64,000 bases of DNA from Sphingomonas hankookensis (GCF_028551275.1 NZ_CP117025.1:2103501-2167500), one strand, 5' to 3'; counted from the stretch's first letter, positions 55,383-64,000 are shown. Numbers and translations are program-made. Notes: generated from the sequence alone by a model not told the origin.

Positions 55383-56396
55383 TCAGTTCGCCGCGCTGGA
55401 CTTGATGGCGCCGTTGACACCGGCGGGGAAGAAGCCGCCCGTCGTGACGGCGTTCCGGTTCAGATAGGCGATGTTGAGCACCTGTCCGGTGGTGCGGCCA
55501 TAGGGGAGGCCGTTGGTGGAATCGAACGGCATGATGTTCGACTGGTCCTCGATCGGGCGCACGCCCTGATCGATGTCGCTGGCGCCGTCGAGATCGTCGC
55601 GCGCCTTCGAGATCGCTTCGGTCGAATCGATCAGCGTCGGGGTGGTCAGCCCGCGCATGTACAGTGCCGAGCGGATCATCGCCGCGTGATAGGATTCGGC
55701 GGCGAGGATGCCCGACGCCGCCTGACGGATCAGCGCGTTGGCGATGCCGCCCATCGCGCCGCGATAGGCGGTGACGCCGACATCCTCGAACAGGAAGGCG
55801 GCGAGCAGGAAATTGTCGTCATTCTCATAGGGATCGAACGTCGCGCCCTGACCGATCAGGCCGGCGGCACGCGCGGCGTTCGAAAAGGCGCTGGTCGCGG
55901 TCGCGCTGATGTCGATGTTCGGCATCGCGATTGCCCCGGTGCCCAGCGCGTTGCGCAGGAATTCGACGTGCGCCACTTCGTCCTGTGCGATTTCGCGGGC
56001 ATAGTTGGCGACGATCGGGTCGCTCAGATTGGCCTTCTTGCCGCCGGTCACGGTCCCGGCGGTGCCGGTGCCGGTCAGCAGCGTGGCAGCCAGGCCGGTG
56101 CCGTTGGCGGCGAACGCATAGAATTGCGCTTCGAGATATTCGAGGTTCAGCGCGAAGTTCAGCACGTCGAGGTCGGTGAAACCGCTGCTGTTCGTTGCGG
56201 TCGGCGTCGGGGTCGGCGTCGGCGTGCCGCTGGGCGTCGGGGTGGGCGAGTTGTCGTCGTTGCCGCCGCACGAGGTCAGCGCGAGGCCGGTGCCGACCGC
56301 CGCCACCGCGCCAAAGGCACGGAAGAAGTCCCGGCGTTCCTCGCGTCGGCGCACCCGCGCGTCGAGGGCTGCAACCATCTGTGTCTCGTCGGTCAT
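55383..56396 (-). CDS. Ferritin-like Tat lipoprotein, first copy (intact metal site)
   Basis: A 337-residue exported protein: twin-arginine RRDFFR (21-26), lipobox TSC (Cys43), a Pro/Thr linker (50-68) and a ferritin-like four-helix domain (PF13668 type). The di-iron ligands are visible: E86/E89 (NLEYLEAQF), E140-x2-H143 (DEVAHVEF), E204 (LFEDV) and E234-x2-H237 (ESYHA). It probably stores or oxidises metal, or protects against oxidants, in the periplasm. Downstream are its degenerate paralogue and mntH. Confidence 0.85.
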   Translation of the reverse strand: MTDETQMVAALDARVRRREERRDFFRAFGAVAAVGTGLALTSCGGNDDNSPTPTPSGTPTPTPTPTATNSSGFTDLDVLNFALNLEYLEAQFYAFAANGTGLAATLLTGTGTAGTVTGGKKANLSDPIVANYAREIAQDEVAHVEFLRNALGTGAIAMPNIDISATATSAFSNAARAAGLIGQGATFDPYENDDNFLLAAFLFEDVGVTAYRGAMGGIANALIRQAASGILAAESYHAAMIRSALYMRGLTTPTLIDSTEAISKARDDLDGASDIDQGVRPIEDQSNIMPFDSTNGLPYGRTTGQVLNIAYLNRNAVTTGGFFPAGVNGAIKSSAAN

Positions 56397-56531
56397 CTAC
56401 CGGTTCCCTTAAACCCTGGCGGCCCCGTTCCGTGGATGACGGAACGACCCGGACCTCTCCTTCGATGATATGCGGGTCAGGCCGACCGACATATCGCTGT
56501 AGCGTGCTGTATTGGCTGTCGTGCCGCGATG

Positions 56532-57584
56532 CTACCCCCCAGCGACCGGCGGAGGCGCGATCGATTCCCGCAGGATCAGGCGGTGTTCGTGGGCGATGGT
56601 CGCCGGGACCGGCGTGCCGGACAGCTGATCGAGCAGCAACGACGTCGCGCTGACCGCCATGTCGAACACCGGCTGGCGCATGGTGGTGATGCGCGGCCAG
56701 GTGATGCGGGCGATTTCCGAATCATCGAACCCGACGATCGACAGGTCGCGCGGCACGTCGATGCCCAGTTCGCGCGCGGCCATCAGCGCGCCGACCGCCA
56801 TGTCGTCGTTCTGGGCAAGGATCGCGGTCGGCCGGTCGGGCCGGTCGAGCAGGGTCCGCGCGGCGGCAAAGCCCGAATCGAAGGTGAACAGGCCGTCGAT
56901 GACCCGCGTCGGATCGATCCGAGCGCCGGCGGCGGCGAAGGCGTCGGCATAGCCGGTCATGCGCGCGCTGCTGGCGGCATGGGTCGGATCGCCCTTGATG
57001 ATGCCGATGCGGCGATGGCCCTGCGCCAGGACGGCGCCGGCGACTTCGGCCGCGGCGACCACGTCGTCGACGACGACGCCCGGCACGATATCGTCGAACT
57101 GGGTCGGCGAGATGCGGGCGAACGGCATCCCGATCCCGACCAGTTCGTCGAGGATGCGGCGGCTGTCGGATGCCGGCGGGGCGAGCACCACGCCGTCGAT
57201 CGCGGCCGAGCGCAGCAGACCGACGACCTCATCCGCATGGTCGTTGACCGAACGCACCGGCAGCACGACCAGCCGGTAGCGTTCGCCGCGCAACCGGTCG
57301 AGCACGCCCATCTGCAGGTCGACGCCATAGCTGGGCGAGGGATTTTCATAGACCAGCCCGATCAGGTAGGAGCGTTGCCGCGCCAGCCCCTGCGCCATGA
57401 TGTTGGGGTGATAGTCGAGCACGCGCACCGCTTCGCGCACCCGGTCGCGCACCGCATCGGTGACGTGCGGTTCGCCGTTCAGCACGCGGGACACGGTTTT
57501 CGTCGATACCGCCGCATGGCGCGCGACATCGACGATGGTGATGCGCCGGGACGGGCGCGATCGCGGGGATTTCATGGGCGCCAT
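56532..57584 (-). CDS. LacI-family transcriptional regulator
   Basis: A 350-residue repressor: helix-turn-helix with TIVDVARHAAVSTKTVSRVLNG (residues about 16-37), then a periplasmic-binding-fold sensor domain (FARISPTQFDD, FDDSEIARITWPRITTMRQP). Such regulators usually sense a sugar or nucleoside; the target is not seen. ATG 57584 has GGAGG three bases upstream; ATG 57575 is an alternative. The ferritin-like genes follow on the same strand after 135 bases. Confidence 0.87.
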   Translation of the reverse strand: MAPMKSPRSRPSRRITIVDVARHAAVSTKTVSRVLNGEPHVTDAVRDRVREAVRVLDYHPNIMAQGLARQRSYLIGLVYENPSPSYGVDLQMGVLDRLRGERYRLVVLPVRSVNDHADEVVGLLRSAAIDGVVLAPPASDSRRILDELVGIGMPFARISPTQFDDIVPGVVVDDVVAAAEVAGAVLAQGHRRIGIIKGDPTHAASSARMTGYADAFAAAGARIDPTRVIDGLFTFDSGFAAARTLLDRPDRPTAILAQNDDMAVGALMAARELGIDVPRDLSIVGFDDSEIARITWPRITTMRQPVFDMAVSATSLLLDQLSGTPVPATIAHEHRLILRESIAPPPVAGG

Positions 57585-57704
57585 CTTCCTCCACGCCGCC
57601 GCGCGCATGTCAACCTTCGCAGGTGCGAAGATGACGCGATCTTCATGTGCCGCCCATCCGCCGGACGCCCGGCATGGCGCAGGGTGGCGGCGAAGGAGGT
57701 GGCG

Positions 57705-58103
57705 ATGGACGCGATCGGGCGCAGGTCGGGAATGCCGGTACGCGGGATCGCGCTGAGCGGTCTGGTCGCCCTTGCCCTGGTCGGACCCAGCGTCCTTGCC
57801 AGCGGGCGGAGCGCAGTGACGGCCGGCGGCGCGACGCTGTCCGTTACCCAGGCGCCGGACGGGTTGATCGTCACCAGCCTGGAGACTGGTGGCGCCTCTG
57901 CACAAGCGGGGCTGCGCGTCGGCGATGTGATCGACCGGGTCGACGGATCGGGCGCGCCGACGCCGGACATGCTGCTGCGTGCGGAGGGCGACGGCGTCGC
58001 GCGCCTGCATGTCGCGGCAAGGGGTGACGGCGTGGGCCGCACGCTGATATGGCGGCGACCAACGGAGGGCCAAGGTGAAGATCCTGATCGTCGAGGACGA
58101 TGA
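57705..58103 (+). CDS. Secreted/membrane PDZ-domain protein
   Basis: A 132-residue protein with an N-terminal hydrophobic segment (GIALSGLVALALVGPSVLAS) and a single PDZ-like domain (GLIVTSLETGGASAQAGLRVGDVIDRVDG). Strong AAGGAGG ribosome site. Its 3' end overlaps the response-regulator start by 29 bases, so it is probably the first gene of the two-component operon. It might sense periplasmic peptides; that is a guess. Confidence 0.7.
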   Translation: MDAIGRRSGMPVRGIALSGLVALALVGPSVLASGRSAVTAGGATLSVTQAPDGLIVTSLETGGASAQAGLRVGDVIDRVDGSGAPTPDMLLRAEGDGVARLHVAARGDGVGRTLIWRRPTEGQGEDPDRRGR

Positions 58104-58758
58104 ACAAACCGCCAGCTATATCGCCAAGGGGCTGACCGAGGCCGGGTTCAACGTCGATCGCGCCACCAACGGGCGCGACGGGCTGTTCCATGCCATTGAC
58201 GGCGGCTACGACTGTATCGTCATGGACCGGATGCTGCCGCAGATGGACGGCATGGCGGCGGTCGCGGCGATGCGGGCCGCCGGGGTCGCTACGCCGGTGC
58301 TGATCCTGTCGGCCATGGGATCGCCCGACGACCGGGTCGCCGGGCTGACCCAGGGGGCCGACGACTATCTGACCAAGCCGTTCGTGTTCGCCGAACTGCT
58401 CGCCCGCGTCCGGCTGCTGACCCGGCGGCAACAGGCGGGCGGGCCGGCGGTCGAGACGAAGCTCGTCTGCGACGATCTGGAGATGGATCTGCTTGCCCGG
58501 CGGGTGCGGCGGGGGACGCGGGTCATCGACCTGCAACCGCGCGAGTTCCGGCTGCTCGAATATCTGCTGCGCCATGCCGGGCAGGTGGTGACCCGCACCA
58601 TGTTGCTGGAGGGCGTGTGGGACTATCATTTCGATCCGGGCAGCAACGTGACCGACGTGCATATCAGCCGGCTGCGGCGCAAGATCGACGAGGGTGAGGA
58701 ACGCCGGCTGCTGCATACGGTGCGCGGGTCGGGCTATAAGCTGGGAGCCGACGCCTGA
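58075..58758 (+). CDS. OmpR-family response regulator
   Basis: A 227-residue two-domain regulator. The receiver has the acidic pocket VEDDE, phospho-acceptor D51 (VMDRMLPQ) and switch Lys (TKPFVF). The C-terminal winged helix (PREFRLLEYLLRHAGQVVTR, NVTDVHISRLRRKID) binds DNA. GTG start with GGAGG upstream. Partner kinase is encoded next. Confidence 0.92.
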   Translation: MKILIVEDDEQTASYIAKGLTEAGFNVDRATNGRDGLFHAIDGGYDCIVMDRMLPQMDGMAAVAAMRAAGVATPVLILSAMGSPDDRVAGLTQGADDYLTKPFVFAELLARVRLLTRRQQAGGPAVETKLVCDDLEMDLLARRVRRGTRVIDLQPREFRLLEYLLRHAGQVVTRTMLLEGVWDYHFDPGSNVTDVHISRLRRKIDEGEERRLLHTVRGSGYKLGADA

Positions 58759-60101
58759 TCCGGTGGAGCCGGTCGGCGACGCTGCGCTTTGCCGCGCTGG
58801 TGTTCGCGTTGCAGATTGCCGGGTCGGCGGTCGTGCTGTTGACGGTCCGGTCGATTACCGAAAAGCAGCTGACCGCCAATGCCACCGACGAGGCGGGGCG
58901 ATTGCGCGCGACGCTGCTGGACGGATGGGCGTCGGGCGGGGTCGACCGGCTGGTGCGCGTCGCCGAGGCGCGGCTGGACCGGAGCGACCGGCCGCAATCG
59001 GTCGTGCTGGTGATCGGGCGCGACGGGCGGGTGCTGGCGGGCAATGTGGCGGCATGGCCCCCGAATGTCGTGATCGGACCGCCATCGACCATCGAAATCT
59101 TTCGCGTGGCGCGCAGCCAGCCGGAGGCGATGCGGGTGATCGGCACCGTCCTGCCCGATGGGACGCGGCTGCTGACCGGCCATGTGATCGAGGGCGAGCT
59201 GGCGTTCGTCGGCGCGATGGAGGCGGCGATGGTCGCGGCGATGGTCGTCGCGCTGCTGCTGGCCGCCCTGGCCGGATGGGCGGCGGCGCGGCTGATCGCG
59301 GCGCGGCTCGGGCGGACGGCACAGACGGTGGCGGCGGTGACGGCGGGCGATCTGGCGCAGCGGGTCGCGCTGGACGGGGGCAACGACGCGTTCGAGGCGC
59401 TGGGCCGGTCGGTCAATGCGATGCTCGACCGGATCGCGATGCTGGTCGGCGAGCTGAAGCTGGCGACCGATGGGCTGGCGCATGACCTGCGCTCCCCGCT
59501 GACCCGGCTGCGCGCGACGCTGGAACGCGCGCTGGCGGCGGCGGAGAGCGAGGAGGGGCGGGTCGCGGTGCTGCGGGCGATGGATGAGGGCGACCGGTTG
59601 CTCGGGATGCTCGACACCGCGCTGCGCATCACGCGGGCGGAGGCGGGCATCGGGCGGGAGGCGTTCCAGCCGGTCGACCTGTCCGCGCTGGTCGCCGATG
59701 TCGCCGACATGTTCGAACCGCTGGCCGAGGACCGCGGGCTGGCGATCCGCGTCGTGGATGGCGGCGGTGTGACCGTTCCCGCCAATCGCGAAATGATCGG
59801 ACAGGCGGTGGCAAATATGGTCGATAACGCATTGAAATATGGCGCTGGTGTTATCCGGGTCGGCGTCGAGCAGGCGGAGGGCAGCGTGGCGATCATCGTT
59901 GCCGACGATGGTCCGGGTATCCCACCCGACCGGCGCGACGATGCGCTGCGGCGCTTCGGGCGACTGGATGCGGCGCGGACCGAAAGCGGGGCGGGCCTGG
60001 GCCTGTCGTTGGTTGCGGCGGTCGCGCATCTGCATGGCGGCACGCTGGAGCTGGGCGACAATGCGCCGGGGCTGGTCGCGCGGATGACGATCGCCGTGTA
60101 G
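58755..60101 (+). CDS. Sensor histidine kinase (probable CTG start)
   Basis: A 448-residue membrane kinase: helix 1 at about 12-30, a periplasmic domain, helix 2 at about 155-175, HAMP, a dimerisation helix with phospho-acceptor His243 (LAHDLRSPLTRL), and an ATPase with N box (MVDNALKYG), G1 (DDGPGIP) and G2 (GAGLGLSL). No ATG, GTG or TTG lies before residue 16; the first, GTG 58800, would cut into helix 1 and has no ribosome site. CTG 58755 overlaps the regulator stop (CTGA) and has GGGAG seven bases upstream. Confidence 0.85.
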   Translation: MIRWSRSATLRFAALVFALQIAGSAVVLLTVRSITEKQLTANATDEAGRLRATLLDGWASGGVDRLVRVAEARLDRSDRPQSVVLVIGRDGRVLAGNVAAWPPNVVIGPPSTIEIFRVARSQPEAMRVIGTVLPDGTRLLTGHVIEGELAFVGAMEAAMVAAMVVALLLAALAGWAAARLIAARLGRTAQTVAAVTAGDLAQRVALDGGNDAFEALGRSVNAMLDRIAMLVGELKLATDGLAHDLRSPLTRLRATLERALAAAESEEGRVAVLRAMDEGDRLLGMLDTALRITRAEAGIGREAFQPVDLSALVADVADMFEPLAEDRGLAIRVVDGGGVTVPANREMIGQAVANMVDNALKYGAGVIRVGVEQAEGSVAIIVADDGPGIPPDRRDDALRRFGRLDAARTESGAGLGLSLVAAVAHLHGGTLELGDNAPGLVARMTIAV

Positions 60102-60103
60102 GG

Positions 60104-60409
60104 TCAGGCGAGGCGGTGCGGGGTCGGGTCGCCGCGTTCGGCGACCAGTTGTCGATGGGCGATGGTCAGGCAGTCGCGATAGGACGCGGTCACGGAGTCG
60201 ATTTCGGTGCCGGCAAGTTGCGTGACATGGGCGAGGGCGGCGTCTTCCGCCATGGTGGCCACCAGCGAGGCAGCGACGGTTTCGTCGAGGCCGAGGCGTG
60301 ACAGCAGCATGCGGGTGGCCCGGACCCGCATGCGAAATTCGAAGTCGAGCAGGCGCGCGGTTTCATGCTCCGCCTTCTTGCGCATCGCCCGGCCCAGATC
60401 GAATACCAT
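60104..60409 (-). CDS. Conserved hypothetical helical protein
   Basis: A 101-residue soluble, probably all-helical protein (TARLLDFEFRMRVRATRMLL, VAASLVATMAEDAALAHVTQL). No motif recognised. It is read opposite to the kinase and separated by 2 bases at their 3' ends. A plausible real gene by length, codon use and lack of overlap with neighbours. Confidence 0.55.
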   Translation of the reverse strand: MVFDLGRAMRKKAEHETARLLDFEFRMRVRATRMLLSRLGLDETVAASLVATMAEDAALAHVTQLAGTEIDSVTASYRDCLTIAHRQLVAERGDPTPHRLA

Positions 60410-60526
60410 GAGCTATCAGCTAGGATGCCGGGAGGACTCGGGCAAGGTGGCGGTCGATGCTCCAAGGGGCTGCCTTTGCCGTGCCGTATTTCGCGGGAAC
60501 ATTCCTTGACCGGAAGGAGACGGGCG

Positions 60527-60826
60527 ATGTGGGCGTTGCTTCTGTTGATGCAGGCGGGCACCGAACCGCCCGCGCGGATCGACCTGACGCCGCTGTCGCC
60601 CGAACCGAAATGCGGCAAGGCGGAAGACGACGGCGAGATCGTCGTGTGCGGCGAGCGCGACAGCCGCCGCTATCGCCTGAATGCCCCGCCCGCTGCGGCG
60701 GAAGAGCCGATGCGGGCGGAAGTGCGGATTGGTGACGCCAAGGCCGCGGTCGAGGGTGAGAGCGCGGCGCTGGGCAGCGGGATCACGATCCCACGACTGA
60801 TGGTGCGGCTGAAGATTCCCTTCTGA
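60527..60826 (+). CDS. Small secreted protein, sphingomonad type
   Basis: A 99-residue protein with a very short signal (WALLLLMQAG). The mature part has the pattern CGKAEDDGEIVVCGERDSRRYR, a Cys pair that could form a disulfide, seen in many small sphingomonad exported proteins. C-terminal half ends in RLMVRLKIPF. AAGGAGA ribosome site precedes the ATG. Function unknown. Confidence 0.6.
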   Translation: MWALLLLMQAGTEPPARIDLTPLSPEPKCGKAEDDGEIVVCGERDSRRYRLNAPPAAAEEPMRAEVRIGDAKAAVEGESAALGSGITIPRLMVRLKIPF

Positions 60827-60828
60827 CC

Positions 60829-63800
60829 TCACGCCGCCTCCACCCGGCCGCTGCGCTCCAGCTTTCCCCATCCGACCACGAACCCGCCGATCGCCGAGGC
60901 GATGGCGCGCAGCACGACCCAGTACATGATCTGCCGGTACACCAGCCGCTGCGCGACGAGCAGATGGGCGGGATAGCGCGTCTTGTTGCCGTCGAGCCGA
61001 TAGGCGATCCAGCCGCAGAAGACGTCGATCGCGGTGAAGCACAGCCAGTACAGGCCCATCTGCCCGACATCGCCGCTGGTCTGTGCCCAGCCATGCTGCG
61101 CGACGCGGACGGCCGTGCCGACGATCGACAGGATCAGCGCGAGGTCGATCAGCGGCGAGATGGCGGCGAAGAAGATCTGGAACAGCCATGCCTGGGGCAG
61201 GCCGATCCGGGCGAGGCCAGCGGGCTTGCCGGTCAGCAGCACGCGGCGATGCTTCCACAGGCATTGCAGCGTGCCGAACGCCCAGCGATAGCGCTGCTTG
61301 GCGAGCGCCTTGAAGCTCTCGGGCGCTTCGGTCCACGCGACGGCGCGCGGGTCGTAGGTGACGCGCCAGCCGGCGCGCTGGATGGCGATGGTCAGGTCCT
61401 GATCCTCGGCCAGCGTGTCCTCCGGATAGCCGCCGACCGCATCCAGTGCCGCGCGCCGCCAGGCACCGACCGCGCCGGGCACCACCGTCATCGCATCGAA
61501 CCCGGCGAGTGCGCGGCGTTCGAGATTCTGCGCGGTGATATATTCGACCGCCTGCCAGCGGGTGACGAGGTTCACCCGGTTGCCGACCCGCGCATCGCCC
61601 GCGACCGCCCCCAGCTTCGGATCGGCGAACCAGCGCGCCAGCCGGGCGATGGTCGTCGGTTCGAACTGGGTATCGGCGTCCAATGCGATGATCACCTCGC
61701 CCTCCGCCTGCAACAGCGCGCGGTTCAGCGCCGCCGCCTTGCCGCCATTGGCGAGCGTCAGCAGCGTGACGCGCGGATCGCGGGCGAAGCGGTCGCGCAC
61801 GACGGCGCTGGTGGCGTCCTTCGACCCGTCATCGGCGACGATCACCTGCAGCCCCGGATAGTCGCTGGCCAGCACCCGCGCGACCGAATCGGCGATTACC
61901 CGCTCCTCATTATATGCCGGGATGATGACCGAGACGCTGGGATGATAGTCGGGCGGGGTCGGGCGCGTCCGCCGCGACTGGAACCATGCCAGCGCCGCCA
62001 TCAGCACCGCGCGCGCCATGCCGAGACCGATGGCGAGGTAGAACAGCCAGGCGAGGCCGACCGCAATCGCCGCCAGCACGATGAAGATGGCGACATCGGT
62101 GCGGACCGCCGCGAGGTCGCGTCCGGTCACCGCCGGCATCGCGACGGCGCGCGGCACGCCGACCAGCTGCGATGCGGTGACGAAGTGATAGCCCTTCGCC
62201 TTCAGGATCGCGATGATTTGCGGCAGGGCATCGACCGTCTGCTGCCGGTCGCCGCCGCCATCGTGCAGCAGCACGACGTTGCGCGAACTGTCGGCGCTGG
62301 CGTCCTCGACCTGCTCCACCACCTGCCGCACGATCGCGTCGGTGCCCGGCCGCTGCCAGTCGTTGGGATCGACGTGCAGCCCGACGACGGTGTAGCCGAG
62401 GTCCTGCGCCAGCAGCGCGGGTGCGATTTCGTCCATCGTCGTCGGTTCGGCATCGCCGAAATAAGGCGCGCGGAACAGCGTGGTCGACCGGCCGGTATAG
62501 GCCTGAATCAGCCGCTGGGTGGCATTCAGCTCCAGCTTGGTCGTGCGTTCGCCGGTCGTGGCGAGGTTGGGGTGGGTGTAGCTGTGGTTGCCGATCTCGT
62601 CGCCATCGGCCACGATCCGCTGCAACAGCGCCGGATGTTCGAGCGCGTTTTCGCCGACGACGAAGAAGGTGGCGGGCACCCCGGCCTTTTCCAGCGCGTC
62701 GAGGATCGGCGGCGTCCACGTAGCGTCGGGGCCGTCGTCGAAGGTCAGCGCGATCGCCTTCGGATCGGCGCTGCCGGTGCGCTGCACGACATAGGGGGTA
62801 GGGAGCGCGGTGTAGCGTTCGTCGGCGATCATGCCGTCGCGGTCGAATTGCAGCAGGCGGTGGCCATCCGTCGGGCGGCTGGTGATGCGCAGCACTTCGC
62901 CCGATCCCTCGACATCGACATTGACCGCGCTTCGCAGGCGGCCGAGCCGCGGCACGCGCCCGGCGGTGCGGAAGGCGGCGAAATCGTTCCAGATGCCGGC
63001 ATCCTCGCTGCCCAGTCGCCACAGCGCGACATCGTCCAGCCCCAACCGACGCAGCGCCGCCAGTTCGTTCCAGCTGGTCGCGGCGTCGAGCATCCACAGC
63101 TGATGGCGGCTGCCGCGTTCGTCGTCATAGGTGAAGCCGGCATTGCCGCTCGACCGGTCGAAGCCGACCGGGGCCGATGAGTCGTGCGCGGCGAGCCAGG
63201 CTTCCTCGATCGAGAGCGCATCGGCGCCGCCATCGTGCCAGTCATAGGCATAGCTGCCGAGCGCCACGACCAGCTTGTCGCGACCGACCTGGCGAATGGC
63301 CTGTTCGACCTGATCGACGAACCAGGGTTGCGACGCGATGGGGCCGGGGGTGCCGCTTTCCCAATGTTCGTCATAGGCCATCAGGATCACCCGGTCGGTG
63401 GCGCGGGCGATATCGGCCAGTCGCCATTCGGGATCGCCCGCCGGCGCGGTGACGGCGAGGATCGCGCCCTTGGGCAGGGCGGCGTGGAGCTGCGCGAGGA
63501 AGGCGGGATAGCGGGCGACCGCTGCGGCGGGCAGGCTTTCATAGTCCATGACCAGACCGGCGGCGTGATGCGCCTGCGCATAGCCGGCCAGCTGCGCCAC
63601 CAAAGCCGCGCGGGCCTGCGGATCGGCCAGCATCTTTGCGGCCCCTGCGCCGTCCCAGTTTTCGTCGGTCAGGTTCTGCACCATCGGCAGCACCTTCGGC
63701 GCGTGGCGCGTGGCGGCCATGAGCTGTGTCAGGCGTGGATCGTCGATCGCATGGACCTGCTGCCCGACGACGGTGACGAAGGCCGGCACGACCCAGTCGA

Positions 63801-63999
63801 GGCCGGTCATGTGCCGCTGGAGCGACGACAGCCCGCCGGCGGTGTCGGGGACGTAGAAGCCGATGGTCAGCGGCGATCCCGGCGTCGGCGCGCTGGTGCG
63901 GGGCAGCCAGCGGCGATGGTTCGCCAACCCGTCGTTGCGCGGCGCGAAGGCTTCGCCATGCCGCCGCGCGAAGGGCAGGGGCATGCCGAGCGTGCGCGG
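60829..63999 (-). CDS. Tri-domain GH18-like/NodB deacetylase/GT2 synthase protein (5' end outside window)
   Basis: A very large polysaccharide protein; the frame is open through the right window edge and the ATG at 63984 has no ribosome site, so the start is probably outside. From the visible N-terminus: a GH18-like domain (GLVMDYESLP), a NodB deacetylase (ALTFDDGPDATW, HSYTHPNL), a membrane helix, a family 2 glycosyltransferase (DADTQFEP, EDQDL, QRYRW) and C-terminal helices. It resembles beta-linked GlcNAc polymer synthases in which deacetylase and glycosidase are fused to the synthase. Stop is 2 bases from the small secreted gene. Confidence 0.86.
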   Translation of the reverse strand, partial: PRTLGMPLPFARRHGEAFAPRNDGLANHRRWLPRTSAPTPGSPLTIGFYVPDTAGGLSSLQRHMTGLDWVVPAFVTVVGQQVHAIDDPRLTQLMAATRHAPKVLPMVQNLTDENWDGAGAAKMLADPQARAALVAQLAGYAQAHHAAGLVMDYESLPAAAVARYPAFLAQLHAALPKGAILAVTAPAGDPEWRLADIARATDRVILMAYDEHWESGTPGPIASQPWFVDQVEQAIRQVGRDKLVVALGSYAYDWHDGGADALSIEEAWLAAHDSSAPVGFDRSSGNAGFTYDDERGSRHQLWMLDAATSWNELAALRRLGLDDVALWRLGSEDAGIWNDFAAFRTAGRVPRLGRLRSAVNVDVEGSGEVLRITSRPTDGHRLLQFDRDGMIADERYTALPTPYVVQRTGSADPKAIALTFDDGPDATWTPPILDALEKAGVPATFFVVGENALEHPALLQRIVADGDEIGNHSYTHPNLATTGERTTKLELNATQRLIQAYTGRSTTLFRAPYFGDAEPTTMDEIAPALLAQDLGYTVVGLHVDPNDWQRPGTDAIVRQVVEQVEDASADSSRNVVLLHDGGGDRQQTVDALPQIIAILKAKGYHFVTASQLVGVPRAVAMPAVTGRDLAAVRTDVAIFIVLAAIAVGLAWLFYLAIGLGMARAVLMAALAWFQSRRTRPTPPDYHPSVSVIIPAYNEERVIADSVARVLASDYPGLQVIVADDGSKDATSAVVRDRFARDPRVTLLTLANGGKAAALNRALLQAEGEVIIALDADTQFEPTTIARLARWFADPKLGAVAGDARVGNRVNLVTRWQAVEYITAQNLERRALAGFDAMTVVPGAVGAWRRAALDAVGGYPEDTLAEDQDLTIAIQRAGWRVTYDPRAVAWTEAPESFKALAKQRYRWAFGTLQCLWKHRRVLLTGKPAGLARIGLPQAWLFQIFFAAISPLIDLALILSIVGTAVRVAQHGWAQTSGDVGQMGLYWLCFTAIDVFCGWIAYRLDGNKTRYPAHLLVAQRLVYRQIMYWVVLRAIASAIGGFVVGWGKLERSGRVEAA

Positions 64000-64000
64000 C

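Overview
The window reads as a chromosomal segment of a high-GC alphaproteobacterium, most likely Sphingomonas or a close sphingomonad. The evidence is a complete exosortase A (XrtA)/PEP-CTERM exopolysaccharide locus of sphingomonad layout, an RcdA homologue, DksA with a reduced zinc finger, small sphingomonad-type secreted proteins, and a deoxyhypusine-synthase-like gene beside a type III ornithine/lysine decarboxylase. The last pair fits the sym-homospermidine chemotype known for Sphingomonas. No rRNA, CRISPR array, insertion sequence, integrase or phage module was seen.

Layout. 0-4.7 kb: the 3' part of a Kup K+ transporter, a 2H phosphoesterase, an elongator tRNA-Met with a good promoter, a 44-residue membrane peptide, trxB, an aldo/keto reductase and two small lipoproteins. 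4.7-10.6 kb: a methionine operon (ArsR-methyltransferase fusion, metF, and MetH split into two ORFs) behind a promoter whose -35/-10 spacer is filled by a near-perfect palindrome; the first mRNA looks leaderless. 10.5-28.2 kb: the XrtA locus. A minus-strand unit (acyl carrier protein, two alpha/beta hydrolases) diverges from a plus-strand unit of at least 12 tightly coupled genes: acyl ligase, PLP decarboxylase, Wza-like exporter, chain-length factor, tyrosine kinase, outer-membrane beta protein, ATPase, polysaccharide deacetylase, FemAB, glycosyltransferase, exosortase A fused to EpsI, and amidotransferase. Together they would modify, polymerise and export a surface polysaccharide and process PEP-CTERM proteins.

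28.3-44.6 kb: housekeeping and metabolism: an esterase, a DUF3857/transglutaminase/TPR protein, the polyamine pair, a Ser/Thr dehydratase, two tandem cysteine desulfurases with a 2Fe-2S ferredoxin, a HerA-like ATPase, an M17 aminopeptidase and rimO. 44.6-52.8 kb: a DMT-like protein, a K+ channel, an NlpD-like lipoprotein, serS, a host-attachment-family protein, a Ser/Thr-rich protein with a PEP-CTERM-like tail (a candidate XrtA substrate), dksA, two DUF465 mini-proteins, rcdA and a nitronate monooxygenase. 52.8-64 kb: an operon of two ferritin-like Tat lipoproteins and an Nramp transporter, a LacI regulator, a PDZ protein with a two-component system, two small proteins, and a large GH18/NodB/GT2 polysaccharide protein cut by the window edge.

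Short palindromic GC-rich repeats of several families lie between genes across the window, with a cluster in the divergent spacer of the XrtA locus. The best targets for follow-up are the PEP-CTERM-like protein, the ferritin-like pair in which one copy has lost almost every metal ligand, the leaderless/operator arrangement of the methionine operon, and a probable CTG start on the histidine kinase.
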